Shown here in pieces: positions 1 through 15,500 of a DNA stretch of 64,000 bases (position 1 is its first letter; the number at the start of each line of letters is the position of its first letter). The stretch comes from Apostichopus japonicus (lineage: Eukaryota > Echinodermata > Holothuroidea > Aspidochirotida > Stichopodidae), in NCBI RefSeq assembly GCF_037975245.1, contig NC_092568.1, positions 8,381,001 through 8,445,000 on the forward strand, written 5' to 3'. A model generated the notes under the pieces. It searched no databases and was not told the origin of the DNA. It worked only from the letters and a program-made list of their open reading frames with translations. The position numbers were made by a program, and so were the translations under genes.

Positions 1-375
1 GACAGGTCATTTATTATGTAACGATGTAGAATTTACTTTTATCAATTTGGGCATTTGATAGATACATTTTGATCGATTTATCTGTGCGATGAGGAAATTA
101 CCACAACGTGACAACGAGGTGATTATAGCGGCGTTTTACACGGGGAACAGCCACGTCCCCATACGTCTCTTTGCATTGTGCGCTTATCGCGCGCGTAAGC
201 CGCGCGTGGTCTTCATGAGTCTGTAACGCATTTGCGTTAATTGTGCGTTTTGGCGTCCTACTTTTTGAAAGATCAGCTGCGTGTCAATAAACAATGGGGA
301 TATTATTTTTCAAATGATTTTGTTTATAGCTTCAAACCTGCAAGTTGACTCAGCCTATAAGCTGGTGTTTTCAAA
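1..375 (+). promoter_or_regulatory. Upstream region and probable promoter/5' UTR of the plus-strand gene
   Basis: The stretch upstream of the first ATG is richer in C, G and CpG than most of the window, especially 105-240, which contains several CGCG and GCGC steps. That fits an unmethylated promoter block and 5' UTR. I see no convincing TATA box at a fixed distance, and the transcription start cannot be placed. The call rests on position directly before a good start context (TCAAAATGG) and on the base composition shift. Confidence 0.4.
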
Positions 376-5239
<4,864 letters not shown>

Positions 5240-5460
5240 CAGATGATGTCAATACCATCATTGAGAGTGACTTTTCAAATTCATGTCAACTAAACATAAC
5301 ATTAGAACAATTCATTTGAATTCATTAACAAATATTGCACTTTTGACCTATCAATACTATAATAACAATATAAATTTGAAATTGTAAAAACAAATTGTTG
5401 AAAACGCAGAGAGTATGATATAATAAAATCATGAAATAAAAATATATTTCAGTGTGTTTG
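5240..5460 (+). terminator. 3' UTR and tandem poly(A) signals of the duplicated-module gene
   Basis: A short AT-rich 3' UTR contains AATAAA at 5422-5427 and again at 5435-5440. A GT-rich tract (GTGTGTTTGTGTG) follows from about 5452 and has the character of a downstream cleavage element. This fits cleavage near 5450. Confidence 0.75.
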
Positions 5461-5683
5461 TGTGATGGCTCATCTTTTTAAGTCAAGTTGGAAATCTAGC
5501 AACGTTTTTGTATTTCAAAATCAATTCAGAATCGATTCATAGACTCAATAATGGCAAAGTAAACAAGATTTTTTTTTTTTTTTAATTTTCATATTTATTT
5601 ACTCGTTTCATTCATTCTGGAAAACTTAAGGGTACCATTGTAATAAAATGTGCAGCAATGAGTCAAAAAACGTGAAGGCACTT

Positions 5684-5799
5684 ACAAGAACTGCTCTGTT
5701 TAAGAGAATATTGAAAACTCATTTAATAAAAAGAAAATTAAACAAGAACTGCTCTGTTTAAGAGAATATTGAAAACTCATTTAATGCAAAGAAAATTAA
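5684..5799. repeat. Two-copy 58-bp tandem duplication
   Basis: The unit beginning ACAAGAACTGCTCTG at 5684 is repeated at 5742 with very few differences (AATAAAAAG against AATGCAAAG near the end of the unit). Its high identity marks it as a recent local event. Confidence 0.9.
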
Positions 5800-5906
5800 A
5801 TACCAAAGATTTTTATTTCATCAACCGTTATTAAGAAATCATTCAATTGATTAACATTATTATTATCAGCATTATTGCACTCTGAACGTCTTTAAAAACC
5901 AACAAG

Positions 5907-6430
5907 TTTAGTCCTAAAGCAAAAAAACTTTCAGATGAAATCAATGTTAGCTGTATCCTGAATAAAACGATGTATTACAGCATCTATAAATTTCATCTTC
6001 TATTACTAGAATCCCTCACTCAAGGTCGCCCTTCACCCCAACCCTCCCCACACTACCCCTTTCGATGGGGGGGGGGAAGGGTATAACTTCAAATCTTTTT
6101 GGTCTTTTTCTACACAGCCTAAGAGGACAACCATTGATTAGAATAGAAAATAAAAAGAAAACAAGTAAGAATTACAATAAAACTCAAATTCAAACAAACT
6201 TTTTTTGGTAACATAGCACCTTTCCAACTAAATTTCATACATATTTCAATTAAATTATTAGAAATTTCCATACTATTTCCAACAAAGGTCTAACAAGGTT
6301 TCCATATTCTTTTCTGATAATACTTCAAATACCGAGGAAGCTCCTCTTTCACATGTTTTCATTTTTCTTACTAATTTAGTCATAATGAAGAAAAACTTTC
6401 AGATGGAATCAATGTTAGCTGTATCCTGAA
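5907..6430. repeat. Diverged direct repeat, copies 5907-5962 and 6375-6430
   Basis: Both copies share ACTTTCAGATG, then ATCAATGTTAGC and TGTATCCTGAA, 468 bases apart. In each case a short spacer is followed by CCCTTT and a G-run. This points to a larger decayed duplication of about 470 bp or to two copies of one element. Confidence 0.75.
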
Positions 6431-7671
6431 AATGATGCCTAAGTAATTTTACATTACCCCTTTTGATACCAATTTCGATTGGGGGGGGGGGTAACTTTGA
6501 TGACCTTAAATGTGCTTGACTTTGATGCATCGTACAAATATCGACATTTGACATACCCTTTATTGAGTGAGGTTCAATGCAAAGTCAAATATTAAAAGTT
6601 AAGTACTTTCTGATACCAAAACAAATTTTGTTAAGCAAAAAAATGAAGGAACTAATAACTACAATATATTTAAAAAAAGAAACCATTTAAAACACTTGAA
6701 TGATCAGTAAATGTCAAGTTTTTCATTGAGACAATGATACCTTGTTTGCAATTAAGGCATTAAAAGACAATGGAATTTGATTCCAGATGTAATCACAACA
6801 TAAACGAAATTTACAGTTTTCCTACTTTCTTTGGGGTTGCCATGTGTACTATGTATACATGATGTGTGAATACAGAGATATATACTTAAAAGTGCTTATA
6901 TACAAATTACTATAAACCTATGTACAACTTTAAGGAATTTTTAAAATTTTGTTAAATATGAACATGAAAGTATGGTATACCATAAACCCTATACAAATAA
7001 ACTACATATGCGATTCATTTCATCAAGCTATTCGCCACAAAAAACGAAAATGTAAATTTGTAAAATAATTTCTAAATGAGAATAAAAAATCCTTTTCCAA
7101 TTACATCCCAATTGTTTCATGCAAACAAATTTGAGATTCAGAACTACAAGTTATCGAACATGTTTAATACAAAGTTATTTGACAGTTCAAAGGTCACTCA
7201 TGTCAAATTGCTACATGGTTTTTCAAAAGTTCTTTCCTGGAGATTTACAACCTATACAGATTATTCCAAAACATTGAAGAGCATTCAATTAAAGCAATAA
7301 ATGTCTCTGTAATTAAACATGCCCTGATAAGTGGCAGTTAACTTCGAAATATTGAACGACCATTAATTGACACTCTAGCATATTTTCGAGGCAACACAGA
7401 TGACCTTTAACCTTCAAAGAAATGCTATTTAGTTATTTGCATTTCTGCTTATCTTGTCGATGGGAGCTCTGAAATGAAACAGTCTACTTGATATTTTACG
7501 GAATGAGAGAAAAATGCAGAAGACTGTCAATATCATCTTATGCTTATTCCAAAACAAATAGAAACAAGGATGAAATCTTCTATATGAATTTTATAAGTAA
7601 ATAAATGATGTTAAAAACTGAATGGGAAATTTTGACACAATCGAAAAATTATAGGAATTGCAACAACTGAG

Positions 7672-7743
7672 GGCTGGACAGCTCAGTTGGTAGAGTACTG
7701 GGTCTGTAATCTAGAGGTCCCTGGTTTGAAACCCATTCTAGCC
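7672..7743 (+). repeat. tRNA-derived SINE head (degenerate tRNA-Thr-like)
   Basis: The 72-nt stretch folds as a tRNA: the acceptor arm GGCTGGA/TCTAGCC pairs perfectly, the D arm is GCTC/GAGT, and the anticodon arm CTGGG/TCTAG has a TGT triplet in the loop. The T stem, however, pairs only at its two inner positions, and base 33 is C where U is expected. Box A (AGCTCAGTTGGTAGAGT) and box B (GGTTTGAAACC) are recognisable. A relative with similar 3' flank lies on the minus strand near 50.2 kb. I therefore call it a SINE head or tRNA pseudogene and not a working tRNA. Confidence 0.6.
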
Positions 7744-8314
7744 ATAAAATTCTCTGCTATTTTCAGAAATAAGAATTATTAACTGTTTGCATATATTCTT
7801 TTGAATCCTGTTGATTACAACAACAACAAAAAATGCCTTGGCTCTTAAGAACAAAAAATATCACATTGCATGGGCAAGAAGATTGACTGTCCATATTTCA
7901 TGATTTGATAAATACAGATAATAAAGGTTTAGTGCAAAATAACCATATAATAACCACATAATTCATTACTAGTTATGTTCTTCACAAGAATGAATGAACA
8001 CTGAATGGCTGAATTCAGAGTGGTCTCATTTTACGGCTATTACAACCAACTAAAATGTTATAGATATAGTGCAAATATTCTGACAAAACATTCTGTTGTT
8101 GCAGCAAATGTATCATAATATTAAAATGTTAGTGTGAGGCAAACTTTGTCCAATTTTTGAGCACGGAAATTCCTTTTCTAAGAGGAAACAAAGTCATTCA
8201 AAACAGTTTAAAACTCGAGAAGGAAGGTCAATAGTGATTGAAATGAATTGATTGTGGTAAATACTGGGAAAGAGATGAGGAAAGGGAAACAGTTTGTATC
8301 GAATATGAAACCTT

Positions 8315-8855
8315 TCTCTCTGTCTTTCTAGGTAAAAAATGTCTAAATATTCCCCTGAACAGTAACACCAGATCAGTCTTAAAGGGAGTGAAGACTCGCG
8401 CACAAAGATACGACTCATGCCGGTAATCTGACCTAGTTTCGAATGAAGAGTAACAGAAATGTTAGACACCACCATCGATCCCAGAAAATACACACACAGC
8501 TTGCTACCGTCGGTAATTAGACACTAGTGTACAGTCAATACATGCAGCTACGGTCAATACCCACAACACAGTGTACATAGCAGCGATGGACATCTCAGGT
8601 CCAGCTAAAGATAACAATTAATGTATCACGTTTCATTACTGTCTGCATTTTGTAGTGACTCGAACAAAACTTCACTTGCAAGCAACGGAAAGTTAACTTT
8701 TTCAGATGGCAGCACACGGTTTGGGGCGAGTCTTCAATGCCTTTAAGCAACTCATGAACTGTGACTTGTTCTCTCTCTCTTCGAACAAAATGTCATAACA
8801 TTCCCCTGAACAGTACCACTATCAGTCTCAAGCAACTTATGAACTCCATGACTTA
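8315..8855. repeat. Tandem duplication of about 90 bp, one copy split by a MITE
   Basis: Sequence around ATTCCCCTGAACAGTA at 8349-8364 recurs at 8799-8814. In copy 1, CAGTCTTAA is followed by the MITE and then TTAAGCAACTCATGAACT. In copy 2 the same place reads CAGTCTCAAGCAACTTATGAACT with no insertion. Copy 2 is therefore an unfilled paralogous target site. Confidence 0.85.
8379..8746. mobile_element. TTAA-flanked MITE, copy A (360 bp plus target duplications)
   Basis: The element at 8383-8742 lies between TTAA (8379-8382) and TTAA (8743-8746). Its termini are imperfect inverted repeats: AGGGAGTGAAGACTCGCGC on the left against AGGCATTGAAGACTCGCCC read from the right end. It has no coding capacity. 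A full second copy in the same orientation is at 47092-47461. TTAA target choice is typical of piggyBac-type transposases, but the ends do not start with the usual CCC, so the superfamily is left open. Confidence 0.88.
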
Positions 8856-9283
8856 AAAAATAAACCAAACATAATGCCCTCAGCTTAATGCAAGTTGTGT
8901 TTGAAAAAAACTAACAGTCCCAAACATGTGATTACTAAGACTATCAAGAGCTTTGTTATATCTATACGTTACATAAGCTGAGAGTCAAATCTATATGCAA
9001 TGGGATAGTTGGGCATAACATAGTGGCAGAAATATCCACTGTGTATTAAACAAAACTGTACAACCTTGAATCTAAAAAGGAGGTAATGATTATCTATTTA
9101 ACATACTTCCAGTGTGTAATCTAGTTAACATACTCCAGTGGTAATCCCACTGCTGACACCGCTTATGACTGGCGTCTGCACGAGATAATAGGCAGTTTAT
9201 GAGACACACAGAGATCAACGAAATGTTTTTCTCAAAACGGCAATGAAAGACGGCTTGTTTTTCAAAGCTATGGATAACTTTGA

Positions 9284-9550
9284 TTACAAATCTGTGTTCT
9301 CTAAGATGTCTCTTTCTAATTGGCAGCAAGTTTCTTCTTCATGATCCCTGTACGGTTCTAGTTCTTTGTACTCCAACGTGGGCTGCATGGCGAGGTTAGA
9401 GCCGTTTGTACTCGGTTTCTCGTACGTGTGGTAAGCACTGCTATCCTCCATGCTGATACTGACGTCGTCGACGTCCTGGTAATTCTCTGAGTTATCGATG
9501 ACGGCGTACAGATGGTTTGGTATCGTGGTAATTTGTCTTGAGTTATTAAG
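9284..9550 (-). CDS. Receptor exon 14: cytoplasmic tail and stop
   Basis: The acceptor is TTTTTTTCAG|CTTAAT; 88 codons then TAA. The tail is acidic and tyrosine-rich: HLYAVI, ENYQDV, AYHTYEKP, LEYKELEPY. LEYKEL fits the ITIM pattern (I/V/L/S)xYxx(I/V/L), and YAVI, YQDV and YKEL fit YxxPhi sorting signals. A CC pair near the end could be palmitoylated, although it is far from the membrane. Confidence 0.88.
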   Translation of the reverse strand, partial: LNNSRQITTIPNHLYAVIDNSENYQDVDDVSISMEDSSAYHTYEKPSTNGSNLAMQPTLEYKELEPYRDHEEETCCQLERDILENTDL

Positions 9551-12500
9551 CTGAAAAAAACAGAAAGGAGAAGAAAAAAGAATGCAACATTAATAATTAC
9601 TACTGTCAAGTGAAAGAATACAGGATAGGGGTTTTATTTTTAAATGAAAATTTAATCACGATATTTTTCCTATTAAGTCAAATTTGGATTGAAGATTTTG
9701 TCTCCACCAACATTGGTATCTTGAAGGTATTCAGTGATGCCTAAACTATTCCAGAAAGTCAAATCAATAACAACTCAATCATCCATTCATTTCACAGAAA
9801 CTTTCCAAAACATTTTCTAATTGCCGACTCCTCAAAACTCAGGAATAATTTGGAAGGTTGAAACTCCAGACGAGTACTTATGAAGAGTCTTTAGCAACAC
9901 TAAAGTTGGAGTCAGTATACTGATATTACCTGCAAGGCCTAGGTAACAGTTTAATCAGCTGAACACGAACATACATATCTAATAACTTTACTGAATGTAA
10001 GTTAAACACTATCAACATATCCCAGTTTTGAAGGCTTACATAAGTTGGAGTTCCAATACCAAAGCAGAAGCTAAAAAATGGATTCTTTGGCCTAAAGTTC
10101 TTTTGAAAGGGTTGTAATTGGTACCAAAGAGGGAAGTAAGATGGGTGGGGGGGGGTGGGCAGGGGCTCAACTAGTCCATGTTTTCCTTGTGTTTTCCAAT
10201 GATTGTAATGTAATGAAAAGCATCCAGATAGCCTGGATAAAAAGATACCACATCGGTGGCACCAGCAAATCTAGCAAGGGAGTGTTCCCTATTAGAAATG
10301 GAACACTTAGCAATGATCATTTACATACTGCATTACAGTAAATGAATTTTGTTTGCACCAGTGTGCTGGACAAATAGTTAAGTGATTTGTCTAGAAGGTG
10401 AGGCATTTCCTACAGGAAGTCTCAAAATCATAATGGTTCCAAAAATATTCCTTTTCCCAGGAAACACGTACTTAGTGGCTCGCTTTGACTTGTCAAAACA
10501 TGCAAGTAGAACGTAGAACACAAATTATGTAAACATGGTATAGTTTCTCTCATTTTACCAGTCCTTAAATCGGAAATATTTGTCATGTACCACTTGTAGC
10601 CCTTCAAGATTAGCAGATAACAGAACATTAAAAAAAAAATGAAAATAGAAAAAACAGGACGATAGATGAGAAATGACTTTGGCATTGTGTACAAGGTTGC
10701 TAAAATTCAAAGCTTATGAGTTGAAGAGACTTTTCTTCCCTAAATATGAAACAATTAAGTTATATGTTTTTAAACATAATTTATGAAAACAGTTACCATA
10801 GCAATTCAGGAAGTAGTTCCAACTTTAAGTACTTCGCTCTTGACCTGCTTTTTGACTATCTTTTGTTAAAATCTTTTAAATACAATCTTTTGTTTTAACT
10901 AACGGAGGGATAACCTGTGGCTCAGCATAATTACTGTTAATTAATAGGTAAAATATAACTTAAAACAAAAGAGCATTGTGAAGGTTAAATAATTCCGAGC
11001 AGGAAACTATAGAGTTTTTGCATCATGTGATGACTTAATCCTTCTTATACGCATTGTAAAAGTTAATGCTCTTTAACGATACTGAGACTACAACCAGTGA
11101 TAACATTACTCATAGTTAGACATTAATGTCACAAAAGGCAAAGAACTGCCAACATGCAAGAGCGTCATAAGGTTAACTACAATATTATTGTAAATTTCCA
11201 TGACTTTAAGCTGCTCTCTTACAAAATTTAATATATGTTGCTGCATAAATATACCACAACATTGGCACAGTTTTGAACTGCGATAGATTAGTAGATTATG
11301 ATTCAGAAAGTGAACAGTTTAAATATTAAACAAAGTCAACCATAACTGAAATATCATATTGAGCACAATTTTTGATTAAATAATGAATTATAATCTGCAA
11401 CAATTCACTCTGGAGAAGACTGGTTCATTTAGACTAAAAGCATTTTATAATTTGTAAAAAATATAATATTTTCTTACGTTATGAGCTTCACCATTTTCAC
11501 CCTGTTGATACTGTTTTGCTTTAGTTTTGGCTTTATGTCGTTTAACCTGTAGAAAAAGAAGAAAGGAAGCAAAATAAAGTTTAAGATAATCAGGATATTG
11601 CTGAAGGATGTGAAAGATTTAGAAGTAAAGCTACCAACTGCAGTTTCATTCCTCATTATTCATTATTCATTCTTCTTCAACTTCGATTCTCATTTAATAG
11701 GTAACATTTTTAAGATTTGCTTTCATTGCGGCATCTCTAGACGATATTTTAGCACGGCTTAAGAAACGGATCAAATCAAAAGTATCCAATCAAATATAAA
11801 TTCAAAATCAAAGGAAAGTATGATATAACAGAAATGTTAAAAAAAACATTCAAACAGAACAAAAACCTTTTCCTTAAAAATATTTCATTCTGTAAAGTTA
11901 TCTGAAAACTTTGGGTAAAATACTGACTAAGAAGCTTTTCCGTTTATTTAGAACTATCAAATCATGAAGGGGAAACTGGCTGGGAAATTTTATGAGATAA
12001 TATTTCTTGACTGAATGTATTTGAAAAAGAAAAAAAAAAATTATTGGCTAGATGAAAGCTCTGCTTGAAACAATCACATCAGGATCCTGTGGTGCTCTTG
12101 CATTTTTTATCAGTTCAAAATAATGTATAACAGGCGTGTATATACTTCAAATATATCACAGGCGATAGATGTAAAACAACCATATATGGAAAGACCATCT
12201 TCATCGCGTATTGTTTTTGTACGTATAGCCTAGAATTGAATTTTTGTTCAACTTCTACAGCACATAGCGCGTTATAAACGTCTTCTGATTGGCTGCTTGG
12301 AAGTTCAAGTAATTATCCAAACTCCCAGCCTGATATGGATGACACACTATGGACGACCATTTTGAGAAGCGATGTTTACAGATGTGCACGGTTTTTCCCA
12401 TTTTTTGTCTTAAGAAGGACATGATTATGATATTTGGTTATATTTTCCATGTTTACTGTTTGTCGTTACCATTAGCTCACCAAGGGGGGCTATTAAGCTA

Positions 12501-15500
12501 TGAACATAATGTACGCTAACTTGCTTCTAGGCCAACAATTATATATTGTGTACATGGGGATGAGTTCCACTACTACACTATTGTGCGGCGAAGGCTTGAC
12601 GGAAAAAAAAATATCCGATAGCCTGGAAGTACTAATACATTTTGTGGTAATACTTGGCGAGACTGCTGGAGTATGGACCGGCCTTGATGGTGATGAAACT
12701 TCCAACTTACACAGACTCTGGCCAGACAGAGCAGCAAAATGAACAAGACCATGATGCCAATGGAGATGACAATGATGATGATGTAAAGAGTATCCAGGTC
12801 CCAGGCAGGAGCTATCATGTTAGGGTCAGTGGAAGAAGGTGCTTGAGACTGCTCCATTTCAAAGAAGACGGAATCAGGATCCACCATCAACTCTTCTCCT
12901 TGGAATGTGAACGAATAATTAGCCGTGGAGAGCTGCATAAGGAGGAAACAGTAAACAGAGGGTTAAATCCATCATAGTCTTCTCACGACAAGTTGCAATT
13001 GACAAAAACAAAGATATATTTATCTGATGGGATGGGGAGGTGGGAGGGGGAGGGGGTTGTGTTTGCTATATTGTTTACTGTACAGACTACGAAATGGGGA
13101 AAATATAACAGACTACCTTTTTTAATCTTTTTGAAATTTTCTAGAGGACTTTGTCTCTAGATTCAATGCAGTCAAGTTATTCCAAATATATTGTAAATTG
13201 GTTTTATCATGTATAATTTCATATAAAATTGTAATAGCCAAAAAAAATCGAAGAAGTGAATGACTCTATAAAATATGAATTATTAACAGTAACTGTTACC
13301 AATTTTTCACCCAGAAACATGTGAATCTTTTAAGTATCTGATAAACCTACCATAGAAACAAAAGTTGGAAAATTATTTCAAGACGATCTATCACGGTCTG
13401 GGTTCTTAGGTTGAATTAACATATTTCTGATAAACTCACCATAGATTCTATATCTGCAGATATTTTCTTAACATCGTTTTGTGCTTGTAACGATACCAGA
13501 GTTATATCGACCTGAATACTACCCGGAGACACCTGTAAAGGGAATATAAAAAAATATCGACGTCAAATGCTAAAAAGCATATTTTCTTTTTAAGTAATGG
13601 TGGTTTTGACCTCACTCACCGAGAGAAAATCTTTCATCTTGTAAAATATAGCAACACTGTTACCGGTAACCTGAAATGAAATGCCACCAACAAACTGCCA
13701 ATACTGTCTAAAATTTATGCTTTTGCTGTCCTCAGAGACAGAATATGAAATAAGACCCCAAAGATTAAAGACAGAATCTAAATTGAGTATGGATACGTTT
13801 GGATAAAAAAAGCCTTGGAAATATTTGAAAGATATTTTATATCTTTATAGCATATCTTGTATTCAATTACTGTAACATGGTATATCCATGGACTCCCGTA
13901 AAACATTCAAAATCATCTCACTGACACGATTAATAGCACGTAACTGACAGATTCAAATGTTGCACTCATGCCCCGCCCACTCATGAATATTTACAACATA
14001 ATGCAAAGATACAACAGTTTGTCACCACAACTGTAAATTTGTACCGCAGCAAATAGCATCAAAACGTAATTTTTTCCTCGATTAATTTGACACAGAGATG
14101 CCCACTACATTGAAACGAAATATGTAAATTCTTGTTTAATATGCATTGGATCTAGCAGATATAGTGCAATTATGACTACCCTGTCATTTGAAATCCGACC
14201 CAGAATTCATTTGTAAGTGCAACCCACTTGAAAAGTGATTATGGGTTAAATGGAGATTAGTAGATCGACAGTGAAACTTGTATCAGCAGCACGGGTCTCG
14301 ACCGATGGAATAATTTATAGACATTTCTATCGACCAGACAGACAAAAAGCCGATTAATTAAACTGATGACAGATCTGGGACAACTAATTTCAAGAATACA
14401 TCGACAGGATATTAGAGGCGGTTTTATAATTAGGGAGTCTAAAGACATTGTTAGAGCAGTCACATTTTGCCATAATAAAGGGTTCAATCATCAAAGATTC
14501 ATGCGAGCTATTTTTTCGAAATTATCGACTTGAGATTTTTAACACCGCAAACTTCGGAATGACGAGGCTCACATTATCGAGAGGTGTTTGAGTGACATGT
14601 TACGGGCAGTTAATAGTAATATCAGGTCTAATGGGAAAAATTTGGGTCAGGAAAAATTAAGAATACAAACCCCTCAGTGGAGGTGTGGAGAAATGAATGT
14701 GTAATTGCTTTTTATATTTCTACATTAATAGCCTGAATTAGATCTGTTGGAAATAGTTTGAGTGCTAAGAGAACTTTACTTGTATAACATCCAATCTAGA
14801 TAAAGTTTGGGAAGTATGTGTACAGTTCTTGTATTAAAAAACAACAAAAAAAGGAATTAGTTGTTATTACAAACTACTTACATGGACGAAGCTTGATGTT
14901 CATTTCTAAAAATTGAATTAAATTGACAGCCACAATTCTTATTTATGACATAAGTGGTTTGGAAAGTCAGGCAATCTATAGTTTTAGCGATGTTCGTATC
15001 CTAGTAAGGCTGAACGCCGGTTTATATCACGTCTTCAGGGATGTGCTCAGGAATATTTGAGTTCCGGGCAGATTGTGCAGTGGTGTGATCCACACCCTGG
15101 GAGAGGGATGTCATGGGTGGGGTACCCCCTCCCCACTGGACAAATTTGCACATGAAGTATGCTTAGGTGGTGCTATTTTTCCTATCCTGTGCCATGTATT
15201 TTCCCAAATTTTGGTTATGGTAAAAATTTTTAAATTATCATAAAAAAAGTGCCGGGCGGAAATGTTTAAAATACTGTTTGTGCTTGGCAGCGTTCAGAAC
15301 TGCTGGGCGCAGCCGCTCGGTGCCACCCAGTGTGAGCACATCCCTGCGTCTACTTATTTCCAAGGAAAGATGCTCTGAGAATTTAGAGAATTTTAAATTG
15401 CTCTTCCCCTTTCCTCAACATGAAATCCTGTTTTCCAGACGACACAGCAATGATTCAGCATATGAAACATGCGCATCCTCTGTATGAGTCCTTACTCCAA

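Larger units (their letters stand above)
5461..7660. other. Convergent intergenic/3' region, AT-rich, no coding exon seen
   Basis: This is AT-rich sequence between the two convergent genes. It contains a T-run at 5570-5583, two poly-G runs (6067-6076, 6481-6491) and the local duplications listed separately. Read on the minus strand, AATAAA at 5594-5599 could end a long 3' UTR of the receptor gene, but nothing in the sequence proves that the UTR extends that far. Confidence 0.5.

Noticed and set aside
7672..7743. Functional tRNA-Thr gene
   Set aside because: The T stem is broken, position 33 is C, and a related non-tRNA repeat exists at 50.2 kb. It is better explained as a SINE head.
12500..12977. 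Plus-strand open frames overlapping the transmembrane exon
   Set aside because: They are antisense shadows of receptor exon 12, which has clean splice sites and a transmembrane helix on the minus strand.
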